This document shows positions 44,681-52,890 of a stretch of DNA of 64,000 nucleotides, piece after piece. The notes beneath the pieces were generated by a model, which worked only from the letters and a program-made list of their open reading frames with translations, did not search any database and had not been told where the DNA came from. This DNA comes from Dyadobacter frigoris (GTDB lineage Bacteria; Bacteroidota; Bacteroidia; Cytophagales; Spirosomataceae), in NCBI RefSeq assembly GCF_005280585.1, contig NZ_SZVO01000006.1, positions 62,001 to 126,000 of the forward strand, read 5' to 3'. Numbering within the stretch: position 1 is the stretch's first letter; every line of letters starts with the position of its first letter. The translations under genes were made by a program, and so were the position numbers.

Positions 44681-45364
44681 ATGAGAAAAATCTGGTGGAA
44701 GATCCTCTGTATAGTTATCATATTCTACGTGATTATTATGGGATTTATGGGTCCGGTTCCACACCTGCCCATTCTGAATGAAACGATCCGGAATACTTAT
44801 TTCCATGTTGCGTTATGGCTGGCCATGACAATTCTTTTATTCGCTGCCATGATATTTTCGGTTAAATATCTGCGGGCTGGCCGTATTAATGATGATGACA
44901 TAGCGAGTGAACTGACAAAATCAGCCATCTTTTTTGGGATTCTCGGATGTGTAACTGGTTCCGCCTGGGCTAATTTTAGCTGGGGAGATCCATGGCCGAA
45001 TGATCCGAAATTAAATAGTGCCGCAGTTTGTTTACTAATTTATCTTGCATATCTATTACTCAGAAGTTCATTTGAAGATGATCAGCGACGGGCACGGATA
45101 TCAGCAGTTTACAATATTTTCGCATTTGCAGTTTTTATTCCAATCATTTATATCCTTCCAAGATTAACGGATTCCCTACATCCTGGCAGCGGAGGAAACG
45201 CCACTTTTGGATCATTTGACTTTGATAGTAACATTCGTAAAGTATTCTATCCAGCCATAATAGGCTATATTCTGCTTGGAATGTGGCTTGCGGAACTTCG
45301 AATAAGAATTAAAGTTATCAAGCGAATCAGAGAAGAGGAATTTATTGAAAGCAGCCATAAGTAA
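44681..45364 (+). CDS. ccmC: Heme transporter permease CcmC
   Basis: The 227-residue inner-membrane protein with six predicted helices presents heme to CcmE. The tryptophan-rich heme-handling segment is WANFSWGDPW followed by NDPK, a Bacteroidota form of the WWD motif. Histidines in PHLPIL and YFHVA are candidate axial ligands. It follows ccmB by 59 bp. Confidence 0.93.
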   Translation: MRKIWWKILCIVIIFYVIIMGFMGPVPHLPILNETIRNTYFHVALWLAMTILLFAAMIFSVKYLRAGRINDDDIASELTKSAIFFGILGCVTGSAWANFSWGDPWPNDPKLNSAAVCLLIYLAYLLLRSSFEDDQRRARISAVYNIFAFAVFIPIIYILPRLTDSLHPGSGGNATFGSFDFDSNIRKVFYPAIIGYILLGMWLAELRIRIKVIKRIREEEFIESSHK

Positions 45365-45433
45365 TTGTTTCCAGTCTAAATTTCAAAAACAGTAAACATT
45401 TCAAATCAAAAATTCGTTAAGAATTGAGTCTAT

Positions 45434-45673
45434 ATGAATACCATGAAAAAAGTTTCCTTATTCTTACTGTGCCTGATGGTTTTGTCGGGAAATCTGTTCG
45501 CTCAGGCGACTACTGATCCTGATTATGTACCCATGGCAGATAAGATGCGTGAAGATGGAAAGATCTGGGTTGTAGTAGCTGTGGTTGCTCTTGTTTTTGC
45601 AGGAATTGCTATCAATATGCTTAGAATCGATTTTAGATTAAGAAAAATTGAAAAAGAGTTAAATATCAAGTAA
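45434..45673 (+). CDS. ccmD: CcmD-family small membrane protein
   Basis: The 79-residue protein has a signal-peptide-like N-terminus (to about residue 24), one membrane helix (about 44-63, WVVVAVVALVFAGIAI) and a basic C-terminal helix (RLRKIEKEL). In the ccm system CcmD helps release heme-loaded CcmE from the CcmABC complex. It is assigned by position between ccmC and ccmE and by overall shape, because CcmD sequence conservation is low. Confidence 0.85.
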   Translation: MNTMKKVSLFLLCLMVLSGNLFAQATTDPDYVPMADKMREDGKIWVVVAVVALVFAGIAINMLRIDFRLRKIEKELNIK

Positions 45674-45678
45674 TCAGT

Positions 45679-46113
45679 ATGAAAAAGATCCAGATATTCG
45701 GTCTCATCATTATTGCGGTAGCTATTGGAATTATCGTTTCAACAGCCGGCGATGCAAGTACCTATGTTGATTTTGGGAAAGCAAAAGAAATGGCTGACAA
45801 CGGTGATAACGAAAGTATTCACGTGGTGGGAAAATTGCAAAAAAACGCAGCAGGACAGATTCTTGATATGCAGTATCATCCTGAAATCGATCCGAATTAT
45901 TTCGAATTCACCTTGGTTGACAATAAAAATATGGTTCAGAAAGTAGTGTACAGAAGTACAAAACCGCAGGACTTTGATAAATCTGAACAGGTTGTAGTAG
46001 TTGGAAAAATGCAGAACGGAACATTTGCGGCAGAAAAAATTCTAATGAAATGTCCTTCTAAATATGAGAACGGCAAAATGGAAACTACGGAGGCAACCGC
46101 ATCAAAATCATGA
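45679..46113 (+). CDS. ccmE: Cytochrome c maturation heme chaperone CcmE, Cys-type (CxxxY)
   Basis: The 144-residue periplasmic heme chaperone is anchored by one N-terminal helix (about 5-22), followed by an OB-fold core (about 46-122). In the usual protein a His followed by DENY binds heme covalently. Here the equivalent site is KCPSKYE, giving Cys125 and Tyr129 (CxxxY). This is the variant known from some archaea and sulphate reducers that use a Ccm system lacking the His-type protein. The start lies 5 bp after ccmD and the stop overlaps the ccmF start by four bases. Confidence 0.93.
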   Translation: MKKIQIFGLIIIAVAIGIIVSTAGDASTYVDFGKAKEMADNGDNESIHVVGKLQKNAAGQILDMQYHPEIDPNYFEFTLVDNKNMVQKVVYRSTKPQDFDKSEQVVVVGKMQNGTFAAEKILMKCPSKYENGKMETTEATASKS

Positions 46114-48704
46114 TTCATACTACCATTGGAGATGCAGGTCACCTGCTGACGATTATCGCATTTGCATCTGCCTTACTGGCAACATTTGCTTATTTTAAAG
46201 CTGCTTTGGCCGGAACGCCTATTAATGAAGTAACGAACTGGAAGCATTATGCCAGAACCGTTTTCGTTGTCCACGTCGTTTCCGTTCTGGGAATTGTTTT
46301 CTCTTTATACTGGATCATCGGAAATCATTATTTCGAATACCATTACGCCTGGAAAAACTCATCACTTTCTTTGCCTACGGGTTATACCATATCCAGTTTC
46401 TGGCAGGATCAGGAAGGAAGTTTTCTTCTTTGGATTTTCTGGAATGTGATCCTGGGTTCTGTTCTTATTTTCTCAAACAGATCGTGGGAGGCTCCAGTAA
46501 TGACCATTTTCGCTTTGGTTCAGGCTTTTTTGACTTCTATGATCCTGGGAGTTGTTATCCCGGGTATTGATCTAAAAATCGGTTCTACACCTTTCCTTTT
46601 AATGAAAGAGGTAATGCCGAATCTGCCGGTTTATCAAATGGATCCTAATTTCATTGCCAAAGATGGCAATGGATTAAATCCGCTTTTACAGAATTACTGG
46701 ATGGTAATTCACCCGCCAACTTTGTTCCTGGGTTTTGCTACGACATTAATTCCTTTCTCTTTTGCAATCGCTGGTTTGTGGACTAAGAAAATCCATGAAT
46801 GGGTTCGTCCGGCCTTGCCTTGGGCCCTGTTTTCAGCCATGATTCTTGGTATCGGGATTTTGATGGGTGCTTACTGGGCCTATGAAACTTTAAATTTTGG
46901 TAGTTACTGGAACTGGGATCCGGTTGAGAACTCTTCCATTGTTCCCTGGTTAATTTTGATTGCGGCAATTCATACCATGATCATCGCAAGAAGAAATGCA
47001 ACGGCATTAAAAACCTCGTTTATATTAACAATAGCCACATTTATCCTGATCCTTTATTCTACGTTTATGACACGTAGCGGAGTTTTAGGAAATGCATCGG
47101 TTCACTCCTTTACGGATTTAGGATTATCAGGTCAATTATTGATTTACCTTTTAACATTCATCGTAGTAGCGGTTGGACTGCTGATATATCGCTGGAAAAT
47201 CCTTCCGTCTGACGAAGAAGAAGTTTCAACTTATTCTCAGGAATTCTGGATTTTTATCGGTGCAACATTACTTTGTCTTTCTGGTTTCCAGATTTTGGCA
47301 ACAACGTCAATTCCGGTTTATAATAAAGTAGCAGAAGCTTTTGGCGGTGTTTTAAATATGGCACTTCCGGCTGATCAGGTTGGTCATTATAATAAATTCC
47401 AGCTTTGGTTTTTCTCTCTGATTATCGTTCTGACGGGTATTGGCCAGTTTTTCTGGTGGAAACGTGTTGGTAAGGACAAATTGCAGGCTTTGTACAATCC
47501 TTTACTAATTGCTCTACTTATCAGTGCAGCGGTTATTGTTATACAAGGTGTCAAAGAAATTCAGTACATCGTTTTATTAACGACATCGATTTTTGCGATT
47601 GTTGCTAACGGAACAATTTTATTTCAAATCATCAAAGGGAAATATAGCCTGTCTGGTGGCGCAGTAACGCACATTGGTGTGGCTTTAATGCTCTTGGGAA
47701 TATTGTTTTCTTCTGCTTATACCAAAGTGGTATCCATCAACAATTCAGGTTTGATGATTTCACGCAGTGCAGAATTTACCAATAACGATAATAAGGAGAA
47801 TAAGGAAAACATAACGCTGTGGTTGAACAAACCTGAGAAAATGGGCGATTATATGCTGACCTGGCGTGACGTTCGTGTTGAACCTCGTCATATTCCGGGT
47901 TATATTCCTAAAAGCTGGGTGGACATGATCGAAAACGATTACCATGCCGTTGCTTTGAGAGATATCGTTATTAATGACAAAAAATACAATTCCAAAGGTG
48001 ATACGATAGAAATTTATCCTGAGAATTTCTATTACGAAATTGAATATCGCGAGCCTTCCGGTCGTGTATTTAACTTATTCCCTCGCGCTCAGATTAATCC
48101 AAGAATGGGATTGGTATCCTCTCCGGATATTCAGCGTGAACTGGACAAAGATTTGTATACCTACGTTTCCATGGTAACAAATCCAACGGCAGAACCCGTT
48201 TGGAGCCCTACCGAAAATTTCACGATCAGTATGCGTGATACGTTTTTTGTAAATGATTACGTTGCCGTTTTGGATAATGTAGTGCGTACGGAAGAAGTAG
48301 AAGGTATGAAATTAGGCGAAGGTGACGCGGCTGTGAAAGCAGTTATCCGTGTTCTGGATAAAGATAATGAGTACGTTGTTACACCTTCTTTCGTGATTCG
48401 TGACCGTTTGGTGGCTCGTAAGCCGGAAGTAAATAAAGATCTTGGATTCCGTGTTCAGTTCCAGGAAATTGATCCGGCGACTGGTAAATTCACTTTTGCT
48501 GTAAACACAACCCAGCGTGATTTTATAGTTATGAAAGCTACCGAAAAACCATTGATCAATATTCTATGGCTTGGTACATTTGTATTGGTTATCGGCTTTA
48601 TTATGGCAACGGTTCGTCGCTTCCAGGATTTTATCAAAATGCGCGATAAAGAAAATATAACTGTCAATAAAAAAACAAGCAAGGTAAAAGAAGCCACTGT
48701 TTAA
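46110..48704 (+). CDS. ccmF: Cytochrome c heme lyase CcmF
   Basis: The 864-residue polytopic membrane protein attaches heme to apocytochrome c. The WWD heme motif is FGSYWNWDPVENSS (about 269-282), and conserved histidines lie nearby (IHPPTLFLG and AAIHTMI). Many membrane helices fill residues 1-530, a large periplasmic domain spans about 550-820, and one last helix ends the protein. The ATG overlaps the ccmE stop (ATGA), so translation is coupled. Confidence 0.95.
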   Translation: MIHTTIGDAGHLLTIIAFASALLATFAYFKAALAGTPINEVTNWKHYARTVFVVHVVSVLGIVFSLYWIIGNHYFEYHYAWKNSSLSLPTGYTISSFWQDQEGSFLLWIFWNVILGSVLIFSNRSWEAPVMTIFALVQAFLTSMILGVVIPGIDLKIGSTPFLLMKEVMPNLPVYQMDPNFIAKDGNGLNPLLQNYWMVIHPPTLFLGFATTLIPFSFAIAGLWTKKIHEWVRPALPWALFSAMILGIGILMGAYWAYETLNFGSYWNWDPVENSSIVPWLILIAAIHTMIIARRNATALKTSFILTIATFILILYSTFMTRSGVLGNASVHSFTDLGLSGQLLIYLLTFIVVAVGLLIYRWKILPSDEEEVSTYSQEFWIFIGATLLCLSGFQILATTSIPVYNKVAEAFGGVLNMALPADQVGHYNKFQLWFFSLIIVLTGIGQFFWWKRVGKDKLQALYNPLLIALLISAAVIVIQGVKEIQYIVLLTTSIFAIVANGTILFQIIKGKYSLSGGAVTHIGVALMLLGILFSSAYTKVVSINNSGLMISRSAEFTNNDNKENKENITLWLNKPEKMGDYMLTWRDVRVEPRHIPGYIPKSWVDMIENDYHAVALRDIVINDKKYNSKGDTIEIYPENFYYEIEYREPSGRVFNLFPRAQINPRMGLVSSPDIQRELDKDLYTYVSMVTNPTAEPVWSPTENFTISMRDTFFVNDYVAVLDNVVRTEEVEGMKLGEGDAAVKAVIRVLDKDNEYVVTPSFVIRDRLVARKPEVNKDLGFRVQFQEIDPATGKFTFAVNTTQRDFIVMKATEKPLINILWLGTFVLVIGFIMATVRRFQDFIKMRDKENITVNKKTSKVKEATV

Positions 48705-48718
48705 TTTGCCCTGTTCAT

Positions 48719-48755
48719 AAAAAGATCCGGTTGGAAATTCTAGCCGGATCTTTTT
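48719..48755 (+). terminator. Terminator after the ccm cluster
   Basis: The 12-bp stem AAAAAGATCCGG with its complement ends in a T-run just after ccmF. Confidence 0.88.
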
Positions 48756-48810
48756 ATGTTTAATAAATAGTTTCGCGGTAGCTTAAAAAAACGACACAAT
48801 ATTTAAGAAA

Positions 48811-49140
48811 GTGGGACATAAGAAAGTTTGTTTGGAATGTAGGGTGAGTTTAAACAGACCTTTTGATAAAGGTTCTGAACTGAATTATCCTTGTCCGGAA
48901 TGCGGAAAGAAAATGACACTTTTGCCACACAGATTTCGACCACCAAAAAAATCGGAAGAAAAACAGTGGGAAACCATTAGATTTTTAATTGAAAAGGGTT
49001 TTTACTTTCAACACATTTATGAAAAAGTAGAAACAAAAAATGGAGTTACTTCTTATAAAAATTATGTTGCTTATCCTGACAATATTAGAGATGCAAAGGA
49101 ATTTGTCGAGAAGTTTAAAGAACAAGCAAGGAAAAATTAG
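48811..49140 (+). CDS. Small zinc-ribbon protein
   Basis: The 109-residue protein starts at GTG and has two CxxC pairs (Cys7/Cys10 and Cys28/Cys31) forming a zinc ribbon. A basic proline-rich linker (RFRPPKK) and a helical C-terminal half follow. It is probably a cytoplasmic nucleic-acid or protein-binding factor; no named family is recognised with certainty. No SD-like sequence precedes the GTG. Confidence 0.7.
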   Translation: MGHKKVCLECRVSLNRPFDKGSELNYPCPECGKKMTLLPHRFRPPKKSEEKQWETIRFLIEKGFYFQHIYEKVETKNGVTSYKNYVAYPDNIRDAKEFVEKFKEQARKN

Positions 49141-49222
49141 AGATCTTCCATAAAACATTTTTGTAAGGTTCAATTCAGAATCAAATTATACTACGTATAG
49201 TCCCACATCGGCAGGTTGGAAG

Positions 49223-49648
49223 CTAATTTCCATTCCTTTTCAAGCCTTTATCAATCTTTTCATCATAAACTCTATACTTCGATTTATAGAAAAGAACTTC
49301 ATCTTCGTAAACTTTAAAACTCGTTTCAGGACATTCTTTTTTTACTTCTTCAACCTGATGTGCTGCCAGTTTTTCATCCAGCTGCCAAAACAAACCTTGT
49401 AAATAAGATTGGTAATCCTGATCCAGCGTTTTTTGCAGGCTTTTTAAACCTATAACCGGTTTTTCCAAGCCGGGCATCAGTTTGACCTGATCTAACTGAT
49501 TTTCACTAAAACGAAAGCGCTGGGACTCACCTTTTCCATTCCTTAGTTTATCTGCTTCCCGAAAAGTATCTGTCAGCAATTTACAAGGCTGACCGTAGGT
49601 TAAGCTGCTTACCAGTAAACCCAAAATGATAACACTTACCTTTTTCAT
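49223..49648 (-). CDS. Small secreted protein paired with a TonB-dependent receptor
   Basis: The 141-residue protein has a signal peptide (cleavage after LTYGQ) and a mature part with two cysteines (CKLL early, KECP late) that could form a disulphide. It has a helical, charged C-terminal half. No family is recognised. Its ATG directly follows the TAA of the receptor gene with no gap, so it is almost certainly translated from the same mRNA and may be a periplasmic or surface partner of that receptor. Confidence 0.75.
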   Translation of the reverse strand: MKKVSVIILGLLVSSLTYGQPCKLLTDTFREADKLRNGKGESQRFRFSENQLDQVKLMPGLEKPVIGLKSLQKTLDQDYQSYLQGLFWQLDEKLAAHQVEEVKKECPETSFKVYEDEVLFYKSKYRVYDEKIDKGLKRNGN

Positions 49649-52243
49649 TTAAAAATTATAAAATACTTTGGCAAAGAAAAAAGCGCCATTATTTCCCATT
49701 TGAACCGAATCCCAGGCACCACCCGATTCCGTTTTATAAGGCTTTGACATAGTAGGATAAACGTTCAGAATATTACTGCCACCGATTGTAAAAGAAAGAT
49801 ATTCATCAAATTTATAGCCAACAGACACATCTGTTTGTATAACGGATTTATAAACATCTACATAATCTTTCTCGGTGTAAACCTTTCCGGCTTTATCTGT
49901 TTTTCCGAAATAGTTGTTAATGAGCTCCATTTTCCCAAAATAAATCGCTCTTGCCATAAAAGTCAGGTTATCAATCGTATAATCAAGGGTAAGATTAACC
50001 TTTGCCGGCGGTGCCGCAGATAATATAAAATAACGTTCTCTTCTGTTAAGATAAGATGTCTGTTTCCCTTCCAGTTTCTCACTGGTTTTGATGGTATCAA
50101 TGGCCATGGTATTGTAATTAGCACCAACGGAAATATTTAATTTTCCAGCTCCAAGTTCTGCTCCATATTTTACGGTCAAATCCACACCCGCAGTCGAAGT
50201 GTTCAAAGAATTGGTGAAAAATCTTGCTTCGTCTATATTTAATTGTTTCAGCCCCGCTCCTACCAGTCTGTCATTCTGACTAATCGGCCCGGCCAGGATG
50301 ATCCGGTTCTGTACCTTAATATAATATCCGTCCATGGCCACCGCAAAGTTTTTGTCAGGCGAAAAAGTAATTCCAGCGCTGGCATTTTGGGTATTCTCCA
50401 TTTTCAGGTCAGGTATTCCAAGTGCTTTTGCGGCTTCACTACCAGATCTCGCAATAACCTTTTGAGAGGGAATGACAAGTTGTGCGTTTGCAGGATTAAT
50501 TGTTGCGTTACTAAAATATTGCTGAGCGAGTGAAGGTGCGCGGAATCCAATCCCATAACTGCCGCGCAGAACAAGTTCCTTCGTAATGCTAAACCGTAAG
50601 CCTCCTTTTCCGCTTACCGCACTTCCCAAGTCATTGTAATAATCAAAACGGCCGGCAGCACTTATAGAAAAACGGTTCGTCATCTTTGCTTCCACGTCCA
50701 CATATCCTGCCGCATTATTGCGTTTTTCCCTGATTTCTTCTGCCGGACTGTATCCACGAAAGCCCTGAGCACCGCTTCGTTTTAACGGGTCATAAGTACG
50801 GTATGAAAAAACGTCACCTGAAAAAATGCTGTACCAATCCATTCTGTATTCAGCACCGAATGCCAGATTCACGCCTTGCAAAATATCGTCATAAAATTGG
50901 GATAAATTCAAATTGGTCACATTCTGATTGGTTTTAAAACCTCCCGCATCCATCGACGTTGGTGTACCTTTACCAAAAGATTCATTCAGTGAATTCTTCA
51001 CTTTGTAATGAAACTTATTAAAGCCATAAGTATTACTGATATCGACATTAAATCCATTCCACTTCGTACGAACACCAATAGTAGCAGAACGATCCTCAAC
51101 ATTTCTGGATACCACAGGATCAAATCCATTTGGATAAATTTTGTATAAACTGTCCTTTTTTAATAACGTCCGGGAGAAGGCAAAACTCTCCGTTTGTCTG
51201 TAATTATAACCTCCGAAACTGTAAATTTCCGTGTTTTCATTAATTGGTAAAGCAGCGTTAAATGCGATGGTACCATTATAAACCCTTGGATCACCAAACT
51301 GTTTTCTTAAAACAGAATCAGGCTGCGTATTTGAACGGTTTGTATGATTTATAAAATTATAATCAGCCGTTGCATTTATAAATCCTTTCCGGCCAATCAC
51401 TGCGCCGTAGTTTAAACTGTTGTTGTAATTCAATCCGTCCAAAGCACTGGAATCCCGGTTATATTTCGCCTTTCTGATTCCCGTATTCGCGTTAGCAGAA
51501 AATCCATTTATCGTTTCTTTTAAAACAATATTGATGACACCTGCAACCGCATCAGAACCATACTGCGCCGCAGCTCCATCTTTTAAAATTTCAATATGAT
51601 CAATCGAAGCGACAGGAATTGTATTTAAATCAGCACTGGAATTACCTCGTCCATACGAGCCCGACAAATTAATTAATGCAGACTGATGTCTTCTTTTTCC
51701 ATTCACCAGCAAAAGCATCTCATCAGTCCCCATGCCGTGGATGGATATCTGATCTATATTATCAGTCCCGTCCGCGCCAATTTGTCTGTTTGAATTTAAG
51801 GAAGTTGATACAAATTGCAAAAGTTGCGTGAGATCAAATTGTCCGTTCAGTGAAGCTATTTTTTTAACGTCAATAATCTCAACCGGAGAGGTTAGATCGT
51901 TTCTCGTTGTTCTAAGATTTCGGGATCCTACAATTAAGGCCGGCTTGGTTTTACCAACACTTTTAAGAATAAAATTCTGTGTTCCAATTCCTTTAATTTC
52001 TCTTTCAATTTTGTCAAAACCATCAAAATCTACGACAAGCGTCGCATTTCCATAATGGACATACATTAAATAAACGCCGCGATCATTCGTAATTCCTTTG
52101 GCATTCGTTCCCATCTCCTGGATCGTTACCCCAGGAATTCCTTTTCCAACCTCGTCCGTAACCAACCCAGCTACTTTGTATTTTTGAGCAAATGCCTGAG
52201 CGGCAACAAGAAATAATAAAAAAGCAAAGTAAAATTTACTCAC
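49649..52243 (-). CDS. TonB-dependent outer-membrane receptor with N-terminal carboxypeptidase-like domain
   Basis: The protein of about 864 residues has a signal peptide (to about FAQ), a beta-sandwich domain (about 22-95) and a TonB plug with SIHGMGTDEMLLLVNGKRR and SIDHIEILKDGAAAQYGSDA. The long barrel ends in FAKVFYNF. It resembles siderophore/vitamin-type receptors more than SusC. The frame extends to a TTG at 52249; the GTG at 52243 (MSKFYFAFLLF) gives a normal signal peptide and is chosen. The ligand is unknown. Confidence 0.92.
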   Translation of the reverse strand: MSKFYFAFLLFLVAAQAFAQKYKVAGLVTDEVGKGIPGVTIQEMGTNAKGITNDRGVYLMYVHYGNATLVVDFDGFDKIEREIKGIGTQNFILKSVGKTKPALIVGSRNLRTTRNDLTSPVEIIDVKKIASLNGQFDLTQLLQFVSTSLNSNRQIGADGTDNIDQISIHGMGTDEMLLLVNGKRRHQSALINLSGSYGRGNSSADLNTIPVASIDHIEILKDGAAAQYGSDAVAGVINIVLKETINGFSANANTGIRKAKYNRDSSALDGLNYNNSLNYGAVIGRKGFINATADYNFINHTNRSNTQPDSVLRKQFGDPRVYNGTIAFNAALPINENTEIYSFGGYNYRQTESFAFSRTLLKKDSLYKIYPNGFDPVVSRNVEDRSATIGVRTKWNGFNVDISNTYGFNKFHYKVKNSLNESFGKGTPTSMDAGGFKTNQNVTNLNLSQFYDDILQGVNLAFGAEYRMDWYSIFSGDVFSYRTYDPLKRSGAQGFRGYSPAEEIREKRNNAAGYVDVEAKMTNRFSISAAGRFDYYNDLGSAVSGKGGLRFSITKELVLRGSYGIGFRAPSLAQQYFSNATINPANAQLVIPSQKVIARSGSEAAKALGIPDLKMENTQNASAGITFSPDKNFAVAMDGYYIKVQNRIILAGPISQNDRLVGAGLKQLNIDEARFFTNSLNTSTAGVDLTVKYGAELGAGKLNISVGANYNTMAIDTIKTSEKLEGKQTSYLNRRERYFILSAAPPAKVNLTLDYTIDNLTFMARAIYFGKMELINNYFGKTDKAGKVYTEKDYVDVYKSVIQTDVSVGYKFDEYLSFTIGGSNILNVYPTMSKPYKTESGGAWDSVQMGNNGAFFFAKVFYNF

Positions 52244-52528
52244 AATCAATAATAATTAATCAGGTTGATGAAATGACAGCTTCTTTTAATAGCTCTCGAA
52301 AAAAAATGAATCCGGATTTGAACGTGAAAATTTTTACAAGTTTAACCTTTGATTCAAAATTTTAAGAATAAAATTTCAAATTAATACTGATTGGAGAGTG
52401 TTTTCTAAACAAAACGTGATTTTCTTAAAATTAGCATAAACCTTTTACACTTTGAAAGACGGCGAAGAAACCTCTAAATACTATCTTTACAGTTAAAAAT
52501 TATCATTACTCACTCCCTGTTTATTTAC

Positions 52529-52834
52529 ATGTTAGCCAACTTACTTAAAACTGCTTTGGGCAGGTTACGTTTTGTAGCGTTCCTTGAAGGTACTTCTCTC
52601 CTAATTTTGATGGGCGTTGCCATGCCTTTAAAATATCTTGCCGGCTATCCGCAGCCCGTACGAATGGTCGGAATGGCGCATGGAGTGCTTTTCATTCTTT
52701 ATGTGATTTTGCTTATCCAGATTGTTTTTGAATATAACTGGGGATGGAAAAAATTTCTTCTGGCCTTTGTAGCTTCCGTTATTCCGTTTGGAACGTTCTA
52801 CGCCGATAGAAAAATTTTCAGACACCCGAATTAA
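52529..52834 (+). CDS. DUF3817 small membrane protein
   Basis: The 101-residue inner-membrane protein has three hydrophobic segments. It shows the DUF3817 pattern: FVAFLEGTSLLILMGVAMPLK, then GMAHGVLFILYV and a late FGTFYADR. Function is unknown. It diverges from the receptor gene. Confidence 0.9.
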   Translation: MLANLLKTALGRLRFVAFLEGTSLLILMGVAMPLKYLAGYPQPVRMVGMAHGVLFILYVILLIQIVFEYNWGWKKFLLAFVASVIPFGTFYADRKIFRHPN

Positions 52835-52890
52835 TTATTGTTCCATGTAAATTCTTTTATTATTCCATATTCCTACCCATAACTAAAAAA

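Noticed and set aside
48811-49206. GTGGGAC and GTCCCAC flanking the zinc-ribbon gene as possible mobile-element ends
   Set aside because: Only seven bases match, one copy is the start codon itself, and no target duplication or transposase is present.
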